DNA from: Saxidomus purpurata
Lineage: Eukaryota; Mollusca; Bivalvia; Venerida; Veneridae
DNA length: 64,000 nt
Assembly: GCA_022818135.1 (NCBI GenBank)
Contig: JAFMSR010000019.1
Coordinates: 28,712,993 to 28,776,992, forward strand
Reading direction: 5' to 3'
In this document: in pieces, positions 36,601-48,164 of the stretch
How positions within the stretch are numbered: position 1 is the first letter of the stretch
Layout of the letters: each line of letters opens with the position of its first letter
Position numbers and translations under genes: made by a program
The notes under the pieces: model-generated
What the model saw: the letters and a program-made list of their open reading frames with translations, nothing else
What the model was told of the DNA's origin: nothing
Database searches by the model: none

Positions 36601-38060
36601 CCGACCCTGAGTATTTGCTTCAGGATTTAAACAGCAATTTTTGCAGTTTGTGGTTAACCCCTTCGTTCATTCCTTGCCCCCCCACCCCCCACCCCCCCCC
36701 CCCCCACTTCCCCACGCGGAAAATAATAAGTGCGTGAAAGGTGTCAAACTGAAAACTCAAAATCAATTAGGATAACTGATCATGATCTTCACTGGTTGCT
36801 ATATAGGCAGATTCACTTGTCAATGATTGTTCAGACCTAAATGTATAGGTGACACAATCAAGGAAAATCTATTTATCACTGTAACACAGTAATAATTATA
36901 AAGATATGTTATAACACAGTAATAATTATAAAGATATGTAATAAAGTATGTTCAGAACAAAGATCCATTTTCTCGAAAAGATCACTCACAAGTAACATGG
37001 CGATCTCCTTTGGGTATATGTGTGATTCGGTGATCTTGTTTATTTCATTTACACCACATTATGGCACATAGCCGCCTTTCTCCGATACATTTTTGTTTGT
37101 TTGAACACATTGTTCAAATTTAGCTATGCATGCTACAAATTTTGAAATCCACATTTGACAATATTAAACAAGATATCTCTCATAAAACAAGTGTCTTCTC
37201 TTCTTGAGTAAGGCTTCTTTGTAAGAAAAATGTCCTCCACATAACTTTTTATAATTATTTTCATCCTTAAATGCGAAAATGCAGACAGTTCCAGCAATTA
37301 TTGTAACAGTTGTTGTTGTGTCATGATAACGGGAGGTAACAATTACTGAAAATTTAGGTTAAAAAACACTACTTTCTCAATGTTCACCATTCAATTGTAC
37401 ATTCGTTTTAGACTTGCCCACTGATTTTATTCTTGATTTCATGATATAGAAACTTGCACTGACAGAATATATGAGTCAAAATATTGGATGTGGCTGCGAT
37501 ATTTAGATAAAAGATACTAAAGACACCAACAAAATCACATTTTTTACATAAAAAAATTTGAGTTTAAAGTTAAATGTTTTCATCTCGACGTCAGTTAGAA
37601 CTTATTCTCAGTGACAGAGTGTTGAAACAAACATTCTTCTCCAAGGAAAAGCATACAAATAACCAATTTTACATCATATCTTCTATAAAATATCAACATA
37701 TAGGAGCATGTCCCTTTTTTGAAAAAATGCCAATTTTCAAAACTTTGGATACAGTTGCCATGGAAATGCGAAGGAATTTGAAAAAAAGTACACTTTTAAT
37801 ATAAATATGAGGTAGATCTACAAAAATATCACAATTTTATACAAATCCGTGACTATGCGTGCCGCCAGATTTTGGTGCTTACAGAGAATTGCTCTTAAAT
37901 ACAGAGGCTTGTTCAATTAATGCGCTCCAACTTCAGAAATGCCCTCAAGCAATAAATCCAAATAAGGATCAGTTACATGTATATGTATATATATATTGTT
38001 ACGGAAAGTAGGATTTTGTAGGGGCATAATCATCTATTTTTTGTGTCCACATACTTTATG
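33667..38060 (+). other. Intron 2, mostly featureless
   Basis: Contains a C-rich tract at 36676-36706, a two-unit 30-bp direct repeat at 36882-36941 ('taacacagtaataattataa'), and a stretch near 37700-37800 with 'gttgccatggaaatg' that may be an old dispersed repeat. No exon was recognised. Confidence 0.4.
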
Positions 38061-38787
38061 CATTAAGGTAAGAAAAGTCATAATCCAGCTTTATAAAATA
38101 AGTCCAAAGACACACTTCAGCACAGAAAAAATGTTCCAACGACTCAATTCGGCTGAATAAAAGAGATCAGAAGACACAATCTAGCTAAGAAGAAGAAATT
38201 AAAAGACACTATACAGTTAAGACAACATAAATCTAGAACGATTCAGTACACAAAATGAAATTAAATGTCCATATTCCATTTAGAAACAGAAATCTAAAGA
38301 CACAATCAAGTTAAGACACATAAATCCAAACACAGTATCCAGCTAACGAAAACTTATCAAAAGAAACAGTCCAACCAAGAAGAAATGCAAATGAAATTCC
38401 GACTCAAGAAACAAATCAGTCAAAAGACAAAACCCGGCCCAGAGAGAGAAATCTAAAGACAAATTCAAGCACGTAAAATCAAAGACACAATCTACATGTA
38501 GCTTAGAACAAAAAATTCAAAGATTTTATCAAGTTCAGAAAAAGAAAACAAATGAGGAGATTTCGATTCTTTTAGTTCGCATTAAATAATAAATGTTTTG
38601 AATATCTTGTAGATTAAAAAGAATCATGCTAAGCAAGAAAAGAGATACACCATTATCTTTCATAATTAAAGCGCATCTTTATTCAGAATTTTCTTTGTAA
38701 GTCAAATTATGAGATTTACATGCCATTACATGTTATTAAGTTATCAAATCAAATTTGTGCCATACGCTCTGTTTGTAAGACAGTGTC
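38061..38787 (+). repeat. Diverged 32-bp tandem array and flank, copy 1
   Basis: About 14 degenerate units of the 'agaaatccaaagac...atccagct' type, for example 'agacacaatctagctaagaa'. The right flank (38565-38787) with 'gaatatcttgta', 'ctttcataatta' and 'tttctttgtaagtcaaatta' matches 50040-50210. Hence array and flank are one dispersed unit, shared with the array at 49480. Confidence 0.7.
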
Positions 38788-39005
38788 ATCCTTAAGTTAC
38801 ATTTGTTTTCAATTGTATTAACATTTTGCAGGGCATTGGAAACAAACTTTAGCCCATTACAGATCTGAGACATACATATCATTATTTTGTGAGCTATGCT
38901 TGTCTAAACATTCTTGTTGCGATTAATTTGGCGTGAAGAATATTTTTCAATTTGATGACATACCGACATGATGTCGAGATTAAAGCAAAATTATATTGAA
39001 TGTCA
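38788..39005 (+). repeat. Dispersed repeat, partner at 18298-18540
   Basis: Matches 18298-18540 in the same orientation, as described there. It follows directly on the array flank, which suggests that these two segments belong to one larger dispersed element of which 18298-18540 is only the 3' part. Confidence 0.7.
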
Positions 39006-39471
39006 ATATATAGTACGTTTAAAACAGTTTTTATTAATCATTTATATTTTAGACATACTTACGTAAATATTTTAAACAATCATGAAAACACAGAATATTT
39101 TTGAAAGTACATCAATGTTTTAGTATAATTTAGAGTAGTTTAATAGCCTTTTTTAAAGCAGTCAAAATTATGAGAATTTGGGACAGGTTTAAACAACATA
39201 GGCAACAATGCATTAAGTACCATCCAGCGTAATGTACCGCGATTCCGCAATCAAAACTTTCAGAAAGTTTCATCCATTCATTAGTCAGTACTACTTGATT
39301 GCTCCTAAAATTAAAAGTTTTGAAACAGATACTTTTAAGTGAATGCCATTCGTGATGGGAATAATCTGCCCGATAACATAAAGAAAATAGCAACAATCAA
39401 AGAATCAAACAAGAAGTTAAGAAACATTTATTTAAATGTCACAGCAGAGATAATATGTTTTATAGTTATAT

Positions 39472-39972
39472 AATATGTGGTGTTGTTTGTAGGTAACTTA
39501 ACATTCACAATAAAATACAGTTCAGAACGTATACATATGTGTCTCTTTTGATTTAAACTTAACGAGAGATAGAGACTAGAGTCTGCTTAAAATCAAATGC
39601 TATTTTGGGAAAAAGGATTTCGAGCGAAAAATCATACAGGTTCTCGGCATTAATTATACCTTTTTTATTAAGAGCATCTTTGCAAATGTTTATGATTAGG
39701 AATTAGTTATGCCTTTTTTACTTTACTATACTTTGGCATGAAAATATAATTTTAGTTACACTGGAACTCCCTTATTTACAGTATTCTTAACACTGTAAAT
39801 AATCTGATTCTAAATGAATAGAAGTTCATGGATTTGCACTCACTGTCTTCAACAAAGAAATACACTGTAAAATACAATTACACAGGCGTACAATTTATGT
39901 ATGAATGTTCGTTAGGTATGCCTTCCATCGACTTTTTTCCGTTGGTTAAAAGAGCGAATATTTTATTTAAGG
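39472..39972 (+). repeat. Dispersed repeat family S, copy 2
   Basis: Full-length partner of 28250-28735, about 480-500 bp, same orientation. Contains 'gagactagagtctgcttaaa' and 'gatttcgagcgaaaaatcat'. Non-coding. Confidence 0.8.
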
Positions 39973-40872
39973 GGTACCGAAAGTCAGAAAACTCGACAGT
40001 GTAATTCAAACGAGCCTGCCTTTTTGTTTCATTTCCGAAATTGCGTTTGAATGTGGTCAACTGCGTTTTGATGATTTATTTAATTTTTCATTGAAATTGC
40101 GTGATTTCCACCTGGTTTATTGACGCCGCTATTGATAGCTTTAAAGCCTAATTGCGCCTGCGCCAGGTAACCATATTTGACGTAACACTGCGCTGTCTAA
40201 ATCACGGAAGTACATAGAGGTCTTTCACGCACCTGCTAACTTAAAGTCGGCCGTTTTGAGGCAAACCATTTCATATAATACATGTTTACTTATTTCAATG
40301 TCTTAGCGATGTTCATGTCAGTTTATTCTTTTAAAAAATCTTGAAAATTGTTAAATGACGTTCGGTGAAATATCATGCATGACAAGACAGAAAATGCATT
40401 TTAAATTCGAGCTTTGTGAAATGATCTATATATTTTAATTATTTTCTTTAAGTTTGTAATATTAGATTAAGCATTTATTTGTTACACACTTATCCTATCT
40501 TGATATAGATTTTCCCAAGTGAACAACTTTTCTCGTATAGCTAAAATCAAGCCGAAACACATCATTTTACGAGAATGTTGGGTTGAAACTTTTGTCACAA
40601 ACGTACTTTATTACAGGACCTTATGATATTATTTTAGACACAGATTTGTTTTTTAGATCCAGATTCTAGTCTATATAAAGGGCTGGCATTTATATTCAAA
40701 ATAATTTCAAAAAGTCATGTAGTTACAGTAAATGTGAAACAGATTTTTGTAACTACAATCAGTCTCCGAGTAAAACAAAAAAATACTTGTATACAATATA
40801 CTAATAGAAAAAACAGCCTACGTTGTTGATGTTAATAAATGTAATTCAAAACTTGAATTAAAAATGTTGAAA

Positions 40873-41000
40873 AGAGAAATAGAGACTAGAGTCTGCTTAA
40901 AATCAAATGCTATTTTGGAAAAAGGATTTCGAGCGAAAAATCATACCGGTTCTCGGCATTAATTATACCTTCTTTTATCAAGAGCATCTTTGCAAATGTT
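40873..41000 (+). repeat. Dispersed repeat family S, partial copy 3
   Basis: About 125 bp, much closer to 39560-39690 than either is to 28250: 'gagactagagtctgcttaaa' and 'gcatctttgcaaatgtt' are shared exactly. Probably a recent local duplication from copy 2, 1.3 kb upstream. Confidence 0.8.
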
Positions 41001-41284
41001 GAGTATTTGTCTAAATTTTTATGTCTTACAATAGAAATATCCTTTGGTATCAAATATCACTTGAAATTTTGGTGATTATAAGCTTCATGTACATAAAATT
41101 TACATAAATGTGAAATTCATGGTTTATGCCGTCACGGTTGATTGAATGTTTTGTATAGAATTCTTAACACCTTGTTATAAAGCAAGTAGTCTCAAAATAT
41201 AAATTTGCAAATAAAAAATTAAAAACAACGTACAATTAAATTTTTATTAAACAATTTGAACCTGACAGAACTTTTGTCCTTAAG

Positions 41285-41369
<85 letters not shown>
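41285..41369 (+). repeat. (TA)n microsatellite, about 85 bp
   Basis: TA repeat with one G interruption ('tatgtata'). Confidence 0.97.
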
Positions 41370-41372
<3 letters not shown>

Positions 41373-41529
41373 TATAATATAAAGACCTTTTGGAACTCAG
41401 TGTGACCTTGAGCCAGAGAGGTTGAAATTAAAGTTCTGAATAGCTCCTTGATACAATGTAAGAAGGACATTTGATTCATGTTTCGTGAAAAGCATTCAAG
41501 GAGTAAGGAGATATAGATTAGGCACAATA

Positions 41530-41998
41530 ATCAAGAGCCCGTTAGAATGACGTTGACCCTGAGCCAACGTGGTTTGTACATAGGTTATGCACATCGTCTC
41601 TTTGAGGCGAACGATCACCATATTTAAATGAAAAACCTGATTAAAATATATAGAGCAGATACGTTATTTGGCCTTAAGTTGAGACCTTGTACTTGAAGTA
41701 AATAGGTTATAACGTGATAGCTGTTCGTCATTTTCATGAGATTAACATTTGACCACAGTTAAATAAAATTCTTTCAAGACATTAGGAGATATGATGGAGC
41801 AGACATGCAGAACATGGCTCGAAACTTTGAGCATAAGTTAATGCAGTCGACAAAAAATCTGAAAATCTTGCGAGGGTTCAGAAAATACGGAAATACAAGA
41901 AATGCTAAGGAAGAAACTTCATCCTAGCTATCTCCTGCCTACTTGGTACAGTGTAGTGACGGACGGACGAACGGATACAATTTCTATACTATGTTCCC
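41530..41998 (+). repeat. Probable dispersed molluscan repeat
   Basis: Starts 'gttgaccctgagccaacgtg' and ends near 'gacggacggacgaacgg' and 'ctatgttccct'. The 'tgacggacggac' near the end is typical of a bivalve repeat class, but no second copy is present in this window, so the call is from general familiarity only. Confidence 0.45.
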
Positions 41999-42173
41999 TA
42001 GAAAGAAATAGATATATGTTATTAAATGGTCCTGAAGGGGAACGTCAGAATTCGTTAATTGTCTAAAGCACCGAATCGCGTATTTATCTTTATCAGACAT
42101 ACTTCAAAAACGCTGAATTATAGCTCTGCCTTATAAAACCGTTGACATTTTTTTTCCAAACAAACACATACAG

Positions 42174-42341
42174 GATGTCTGAATCCATTGATAGCTAACG
42201 GTAAATTGATGCTAAGTGCACCGGGCAACAATAAATTTCTCGATACAGCAACAGTTCAGTGTGGGGAAAGTTACATGCCGCGTCAACCGTGCGTGAAATG
42301 CAATGCGTCTGGAGAATGGGAACAAGCAAAATGTGTACCTG
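42174..42341 (+). CDS. Exon 3, sushi/CCP-like module
   Basis: A 168-nt symmetric phase 1-1 exon between acceptor 'aaacacatacag' and donor 'gtaact'. It codes for 55 complete codons: 'CLNPLIANGKLMLSAPG', then 'KFLDTATVQCGESYMP', then 'CNASGEWEQAKCVP'. The order Cys, 'G-L', 'TVQC', 'GxW' and Cys is that of a complement control (sushi) module, with two extra Cys. Its 5' phase fits exon 2 and its 3' phase fits exon 4 (the join makes a Val codon). A decayed duplicate follows 200 bp downstream. Sushi modules mediate protein binding in secreted proteins. Confidence 0.75.
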
Positions 42342-42540
42342 GTAACTAAAATGTGTTTGTACTTTTAATTGTGTACGGCAAATTTAGGATAATCTGACAG
42401 AGACGTTACAAAGGTTTACAATTATTGCAAATAAAAGGAACTTGTTATCTAGGAAAAATATTCAGCTCGTTTAGATATCCTAATATTATTATAGCATATT
42501 TTTCTACTGCGTCACTGAAAATTATAAAAAAAACTATTCC

Positions 42541-42680
42541 ATCGATAGGTAACGGCGAATTGATCCTAAGTGAACTAGACAACAGTACATTCCTCGATAC
42601 AGCAACAGTTCAATGTAGGAAAGAATGCATTAATACATTACCGAACGATCTTTTATATTCATGTCTAAAGATTATAAATA
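42541..42680 (+). pseudogene. Decayed duplicate of the CCP exon
   Basis: The stretch reading 'PSIGNGELILSELDNSTFLD' then 'TATVQC' is a clear paralogue of exon 3. 'ctcgatacagcaacagttca' is identical in both. It lacks the first Cys and a proper acceptor (the position holds 'aaaaaaactatt'), and after 'VQC' the similarity is lost, so there is no GxW or last Cys. It cannot be spliced in as a full module. Confidence 0.75.
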
Positions 42681-42795
42681 ATAAGTACCATATTGGTCAA
42701 TTGACATTCACCCTTGCTTCAAAACGCCAGTGTATTTTCTAGAATGATGTAAGGTTTCGTCGGACTACTTAACATGAGTCTTTCAATTATTATAG

Positions 42796-42920
42796 TTACA
42801 AATTGCCAAGCCGTTAGGTGGAAGAATCCTGACTCAGTCAGTGGTGTGTATGACATAATTATTTCAAGAAAAAGCGTCAGCGTGTATTGTGACATGGATA
42901 CTTATGGCGGAGGCTGGACT
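42796..42920 (+). CDS. Exon 4, start of fibrinogen C-terminal domain
   Basis: A 125-nt exon after acceptor 'aattattatag', ending before donor 'gtaagt'. It codes for 'TNCQAVRWKNPDSVSGVYDI' then 'IISRKSVSVYCDMDTYGGGW' plus T. 'SGVYxI...VYCDMxTxGGGWT' is the signature start of fibrinogen-related (FReD) domains, including the first Cys pair. It starts in phase 1 and ends in phase 0, as usual at this FReD position. In animals FReD proteins (ficolins, tachylectins, molluscan FREPs) bind sugars or acetyl groups in innate immunity. That role is family knowledge and is not shown here. Confidence 0.85.
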
Positions 42921-43090
42921 GTAAGTAAATGTATACATGTACAAGCATATACCATGACATTAGATTTTTGTACCAAAGGAATTGGATCTCTGTACATGTA
43001 TGCACGGTTGCCGGAAAGTTAGTATGTACAGGAGCTAGCTTGTACTTATACTAGTTTGAAGGTTGGCATGTTTCCGGTGTTTTTCTTTAG

Positions 43091-43199
43091 CGAGATGTAA
43101 GATCGGTGCTCTGATGGGAAAACGATAAAGAGACCAAACGTGAGACTCGAAACAATATTTGGAACTATCTGAGGTTATGGGTAAGTTTGATTTGGAAAG
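43091..43199 (+). pseudogene. FReD bridging exon with in-frame TGA
   Basis: After a strong acceptor ('gtgtttttctttag') there are 109 nt to a donor 'gtaaag'. That is exactly a phase-0 start and phase-1 end, as needed between exon 4 and exon 5. The 36-codon frame has one stop, TGA at 43112-43114, and beyond it reads 'WENDKETKRETRNNIWNYLR' then 'LWVSLIWK', ending on the Gly codon completed by exon 5. 'W...YL......IWKG' loosely fits the FReD 'W..Y...FG....EFWLG' stretch. I read it as a decayed exon. A sequencing error at the TGA is the alternative. Confidence 0.45.
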
Positions 43200-43414
43200 G
43201 TAAAGTGAGAAACTGAGTATAATCTCATACACGGGTATAAGGACAAATGACTTTGGTTGCATCATAGGTGTTTTATTAATTATACATATATATATAATCC
43301 GTTTGATCTTTCTGATGGCTTTTTTCTGCGTGAATATCGGACAGATGACACTATCGCAATACTAAACTTCTTTGACATAAAGCATTTTACATTTGCTCTG
43401 GAACTTTGTTTATT

Positions 43415-43490
43415 GTAATAAAAAAAAATAATTTTAAAAAAATATTTTTTTTACTTTTTTTTTTTTTTTTTTTTTTAAAAAAAAATATTT

Positions 43491-43541
<51 letters not shown>

Positions 43542-43552
43542 TAAAAAAAAAG
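43415..43552. repeat. A/T homopolymer tract within FReD intron
   Basis: Alternating long T and A runs, including about 40 consecutive A near 43498-43537. Runs like these are error-prone, so the true length may differ. Confidence 0.9.
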
Positions 43553-44152
43553 GTGAATTCAGAAGCGACAATAAATACATCAATATTTACATTTATTTAT
43601 ATGTAAATTTCAACATTTGTACATTTGAAAATTGTATGCTGTAAAGGAATTTTGGTAACATTTTGGCAACCAAAGACGTTTAAAACCTTACCCTATCTAT
43701 TGATTATTGTTGAAAACACTTACATTGTAGGAGTAGATTATTCTTCAAAGCAACTGGGTTATTTAATAAAACATGTAACACAATATCCGCGCAGACTGAT
43801 ACATGCCTACACAATATCCTAATCAAATACAATAAAGGCTACTTATAATTAATTGTGTCTTCAAATTGGAAGAAGGCTAGGTTAATGTTACATAGAGATA
43901 AATATATTGCAAAATAAAACCAAGTATAAATAGTCCACCTCATTGCTCAACTATATAAGGTTGCTGAATTCTGGTTTAAATCCCTACTGGTCGGTTAATG
44001 ATCATTATGTTCGAACCTTGCCGCTGACCTAACTATCCATGTCTGAGGGTTAGCAGTTGCTTATACAGGAACTCGGTCGTTTCCTTGAGTTTCGTAGATG
44101 CGATTGGCAGTACGAATACCCATCTGTAAAAACTGATATATTGTCAAATACT
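43553..44152 (+). other. Intron before exon 5, no clear features
   Basis: No exon or recognised repeat. Confidence 0.4.
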
Positions 44153-44441
44153 GATTTTGAACCCATCATAAACAACCTTAAGACAAAGAAAAAAAAACAG
44201 GCAGACAAAATAAAGTTTTAGAGTTTATCAATGAAATTGTCTCATTAATTGCGTAAGCAAACGTTCAAATTATAGATACCAGTATTATGTAAAAAAGTGT
44301 AAGATTTTGAACCCATCATAAACAGCCTTAAGACAAAGAAAAAAAAACTGGCAGACAAAATAAAGTTTTAGAGTTTATCAATCAAATTGTCTCATTAAAT
44401 GCCTATGCAAACGACCAAATTGTAGATGCCAGTATCATGTA
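44153..44441 (+). repeat. Tandem duplication, period 150 bp
   Basis: 'gattttgaacccatcataaa' starts at 44153 and 44303. Both copies share 'aaaataaagttttagagttt' and 'attgtctcatta', and differ by about 15 substitutions. The second copy ends 37 bp before exon 5, within its upstream intron. Confidence 0.92.
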
Positions 44442-44478
44442 ACAGATAATGTTTCATAGTATGTTCTCGATTATTCAG

Positions 44479-44643
44479 GACTGAAACATATACAAAAGTT
44501 AACAGAACGGCATCGCACAGAACTACGAATAGACATGTCATCAGAAGACGGTAAAAAAGGATACGAGCTGTTTCAAGATTTCAATCTCACAGGGCAAGAT
44601 TATAACTTAACCTTGGGCAGTCGAAGTAGCAGCCCTAATGCAG
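44479..44643 (+). CDS. Exon 5, middle of fibrinogen C-terminal domain
   Basis: A 165-nt exon between acceptor 'ctcgattattcag' and donor 'gtaggct', phases 1 and 1. It codes for 'LKHIQKLTERHRTELRIDMS' then 'SEDGKKGYELFQDFNLTGQD' then 'YNLTLGSRSSSPNA'. The 'L..IxxLT....ELRIDM.' and 'F.....YxLxLG..SG.A' patterns are typical for the FReD middle, just before the calcium-binding region. It is the last FReD exon I can find. The next expected part ('MxFxTxDxDxD', 'CA....GAWWY..C') is absent from the following 19 kb of plus strand, as far as I can see. Confidence 0.8.
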
Positions 44644-45397
44644 GTAGGCTATGCTTAAAGGTCCATTACTTACACCAAATCGAATTTTCTTTTAAATCTG
44701 GAATTGTAACGAGCATTTCCTCAGCAGGAAAAATATGACATACTGCATCAAATGTGACCATATTGTGTTGAACCTGTTTAACAAAATAATTAATAAATTA
44801 TATTTTGCTTTTTCAAAAACGAAAGTAGATTTCAAGTTTCAAATATCTTTGTAATTTTTCAGAAATCTCCCAGAGGGAGGCTGTAAATAGGTTGTACATA
44901 AATAAGCTTGCCTATTTTGAATCATGATTGACGAATTGTACTTCCAATGATGTGTCAGTTATCTCTCTGACTGTTAACAACATTTAAAAAAGCGAAAGTA
45001 GGACAAAAAGACCCACCATGTCAATTTAAAAAAGGTCACAAACATTCACACGTTCCTTACGCAGCAGTATTTCAAACAGGGAAATACTCCGAGGCTAATG
45101 TTAAGCTTTAGAAGCCAGTTTCAAACTGTATGTCCCTGTTACAATTCCAGAAATGTTGATTTGGTGTTAGTAATGGACATTTAATGTATTTCAATACAAC
45201 ATTTCGCTACAGTCATATAATTCATCATATAATGCTCATATCAAAACTTCCGCATCATATATTGTAACCAGGAGATGTGTGCCACACCTACCACTATGAA
45301 TTTGTAGGTCTACCTTTCTCATCTGTAATCAATCGTCTATGTCAAGAGCCTGCAGAACATCTTGTCCATACATGTTCTTAATCACTGATCTTCAGTG
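44644..45397 (+). other. Downstream of exon 5, no clear features
   Basis: Looked at for the C-terminal FReD exons; none seen. Confidence 0.4.
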
Positions 45398-45768
45398 TTT
45401 AAAGGGCCACTTCCTAAATATAGCAGATCATATTCTTTAACACAGATACTGTGTTCAATGAACGTAAAAAAGTAAATTAACACAATTTTAAAGAAAAAGC
45501 ATGTACAATGTATCATAAAATGTCTCATTTTATGACAAATTATCAACATAGAGACATTCTGTAAAAAATAACTGTCTACCCTGTACAACAGCTTTACATA
45601 GATTATTGAATGTTTAACCGATCTTGAAGATACTTTTAAACGCTGATTTATCGATGATGACTGGAATGCATAGCTTTAAACGATGATACATTGTAGTTGC
45701 AAATATTCCGTTATTTATGCTTTTAAGGTTATTTAGTTTGACACAAATTTAAGAAAGTGCCTCTTTTA
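45398..45768 (+). mobile_element. MITE family M1, copy 5, uninterrupted
   Basis: Starts 'tttaaagggccacttcctaa', ends 'aagaaagtgcctctttta'. The body matches copy 3 in the same orientation ('gagacattctgtaaaaaata', 'acaactttacat' or 'acagctttacat', 'attattgaatgttt'). It gives the reference for the empty site of the foldback element inside copy 3. Confidence 0.85.
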
Positions 45769-48164
45769 TTGCAATGAAAAAATGCTCTATTTCCTTTGAT
45801 ATATCGTTGCTTAGTAATGCTTGAATTTATTGGGTGTTTTCTATGAAGGTTGTATCTTTATCATTTATTCCAGAATTCAATTTTCTAGACTTTTCCTTAG
45901 AACTTTGATTTATACATAATATATTTTAATAAAGTTTTTTACGTAGAATTTTTTAAGTCTTGATTTTCAGGTTTCAAGTATATTCGATATTAGAAAAGTT
46001 TAAACTAAGGCTTGCAACTAGCCATCTCAAGTACAAATGTTTTATTACATATCTAACGTTCATACATACCCTGTATGAACAAATCAGACAAATTACACCC
46101 CGACTGGACATGGGATTTTACAAATTCTTCTACCCTGACTTTTAACATTTAACAAATGAAAACAGAAGAGACATAATTTTATTTTTAGACTTTTCTTGTG
46201 AAAAAATATAATGCTTTCAGGTGTTTTTTTTCAAAATATGTACATAAGCTGAACAAAATCCAACCTGAAAAAATCTTCCAGGGTGAAATATTCAAATGAG
46301 CTGCCCTAAATATCCCAAAACAATCTGAAAGCAAACTTTTCCACCCTGAAAAGTTTTCCAGCCAGGTATTTCAGCCACCTTGAATTCGAAAAAATAGATT
46401 CCTTTTCATACATTGCAAATATAATTTTCAGGGTGGAAAAACAGAAATATTTAAATTAAGCAGAACTGTAGATGAGGTGGACAGAAGATCCACATGAAAA
46501 TCTACCTTACCCTGAAAACTGTACTTGTATTATTGAAAATCCATCCTGATTTTAAGTGCAATCCCACCCTAAAAAAGCATAGTCCAAATTCTACCATGAA
46601 GATCTACATAGAAAAGTTTTTTTATTCACACAATGTGGTTTTAAACAGTTCATCGACATGTTGCTGTCAATATTCTGAGCTATTTCTATGAAAATTCATA
46701 GGAAGATGTGACCTGTGGAGTGATTATAGGCTGTAGTATAGTTGGTTTTCACACAGAATGGCTCAATTGCAATGCAGATACTGACATAGTTGCAGACAAG
46801 CAATTATGTATTGAAGGAGTGTGGGCAGGAGCTTCACTATATGAAGCTGCCAGAGATTAACAATACTCAGATAATGTAAACACAGATATCGTCTGCTTGA
46901 TGGTGGAAAGGTATATGAGATAACTTACTTTCCCCTTTTGTGAGTTTTTAAGTCAGTTCAAATAGATCTAAAGTTAACTGTCAGTTATTGCAATGTGTCG
47001 CCCTGCTTTTGTCTTATTTCAGTCAATGTATGTTTCTCATGTACATTTTCTATATGTATATGAAAGTGCTCTACACTTTTTTCGACAATGGCCTGTAGTT
47101 ATATTAGAAAAATGTGTATCTAAAGACATCATTTATTTAGATACACACCAGAAAGAAATGTCAATTAATTCTGACTGTATGTAGAGCAAGATTTACAAAT
47201 GAATATTCCTAGAAAATTATACATTTTTTGTACCTAGGTCTTGTATAGGACATCGGTTTATTAAAAAAAAACATTTTATAATGGGATTAAACTTTACCCT
47301 TTTTATGTTTGAAACCTTTACAATAATTCAAGAACTTTGACATGTAGAATTTGAATGATACTACCGAGAGTTGTATGACTCATACGATAGTTATGTAGGA
47401 TATATTACAAAATGTATTAGCTCTCAGCCAATGGGGAAGCTGTTATTTTTGTAGTGGCAAATCAAAATCTTATAGCAGACAACACAAGTCTTTTTTCCTA
47501 GAAGTAGCACTTTTAGACCACCAATGATTTTTTCAGACGTTATGACATTTATGCTAAAGAACATTTGATTTCTCTAAATTTTAAACAAATCAATACTTTA
47601 ATGTCATTTAATTTGTTATATTAATTTCTGATGTTGCTAGTGTATGCCAAAAAAGCGGCTAATTCTCTACCTGAATCCTTTTTATAGTTCTTCCCTGGTC
47701 TTTCATAAAGATTTGCTCAGTAAACAATTTCGAGCTCACAAAACAATTCCAGACACATACAATTTAAAAAAAGAAATATTAAGTTCCACTAGGGAGCCAA
47801 TAATCAAATTTTGCCCAAAATAGCAATATATGTCTTACAATTAGTTTAACAACGGTATTTAAATGGTCATAGGGAGGTCTCAAATATGCATAGCAGTTTT
47901 TTTAAACGCTTTTGGTATCACTATCCCTGATAAAGAATAACACGGTCCGTGTACATTGTAATAACTGTACGAGTTGAGTTATTTCTACGCTTATTACAAT
48001 GTATATGCATCTTGCGGAATGGCATATTTTTGTAATTGAAATTGAAATTGAAACGGTGGTCTTAAATCATTCTTTGTTATTGTATGAAGTTTAGCAACTC
48101 AAATAAACTGGATATCATAGATAGAGCAAAAAGGAATATATATCTTTTAATGAAACATAACCCA
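45769..48164 (+). other. Intergenic or intron, degenerate short repeats
   Basis: At about 46150-46600 the words 'accctgaaaa' and 'ccaccctgaaa' recur irregularly, giving a degenerate short-period region. At 48032-48052 three 'attgaa' words in a row ('gtaattgaaattgaaattga') resemble a retroelement tail. No exon is recognised. Confidence 0.4.

Noticed and set aside
42425..42742. 105-codon frame over the second CCP copy as a real gene
   Set aside because: It covers only half a sushi module, lacks the first Cys and splice acceptor, and upstream residues are intron sequence.
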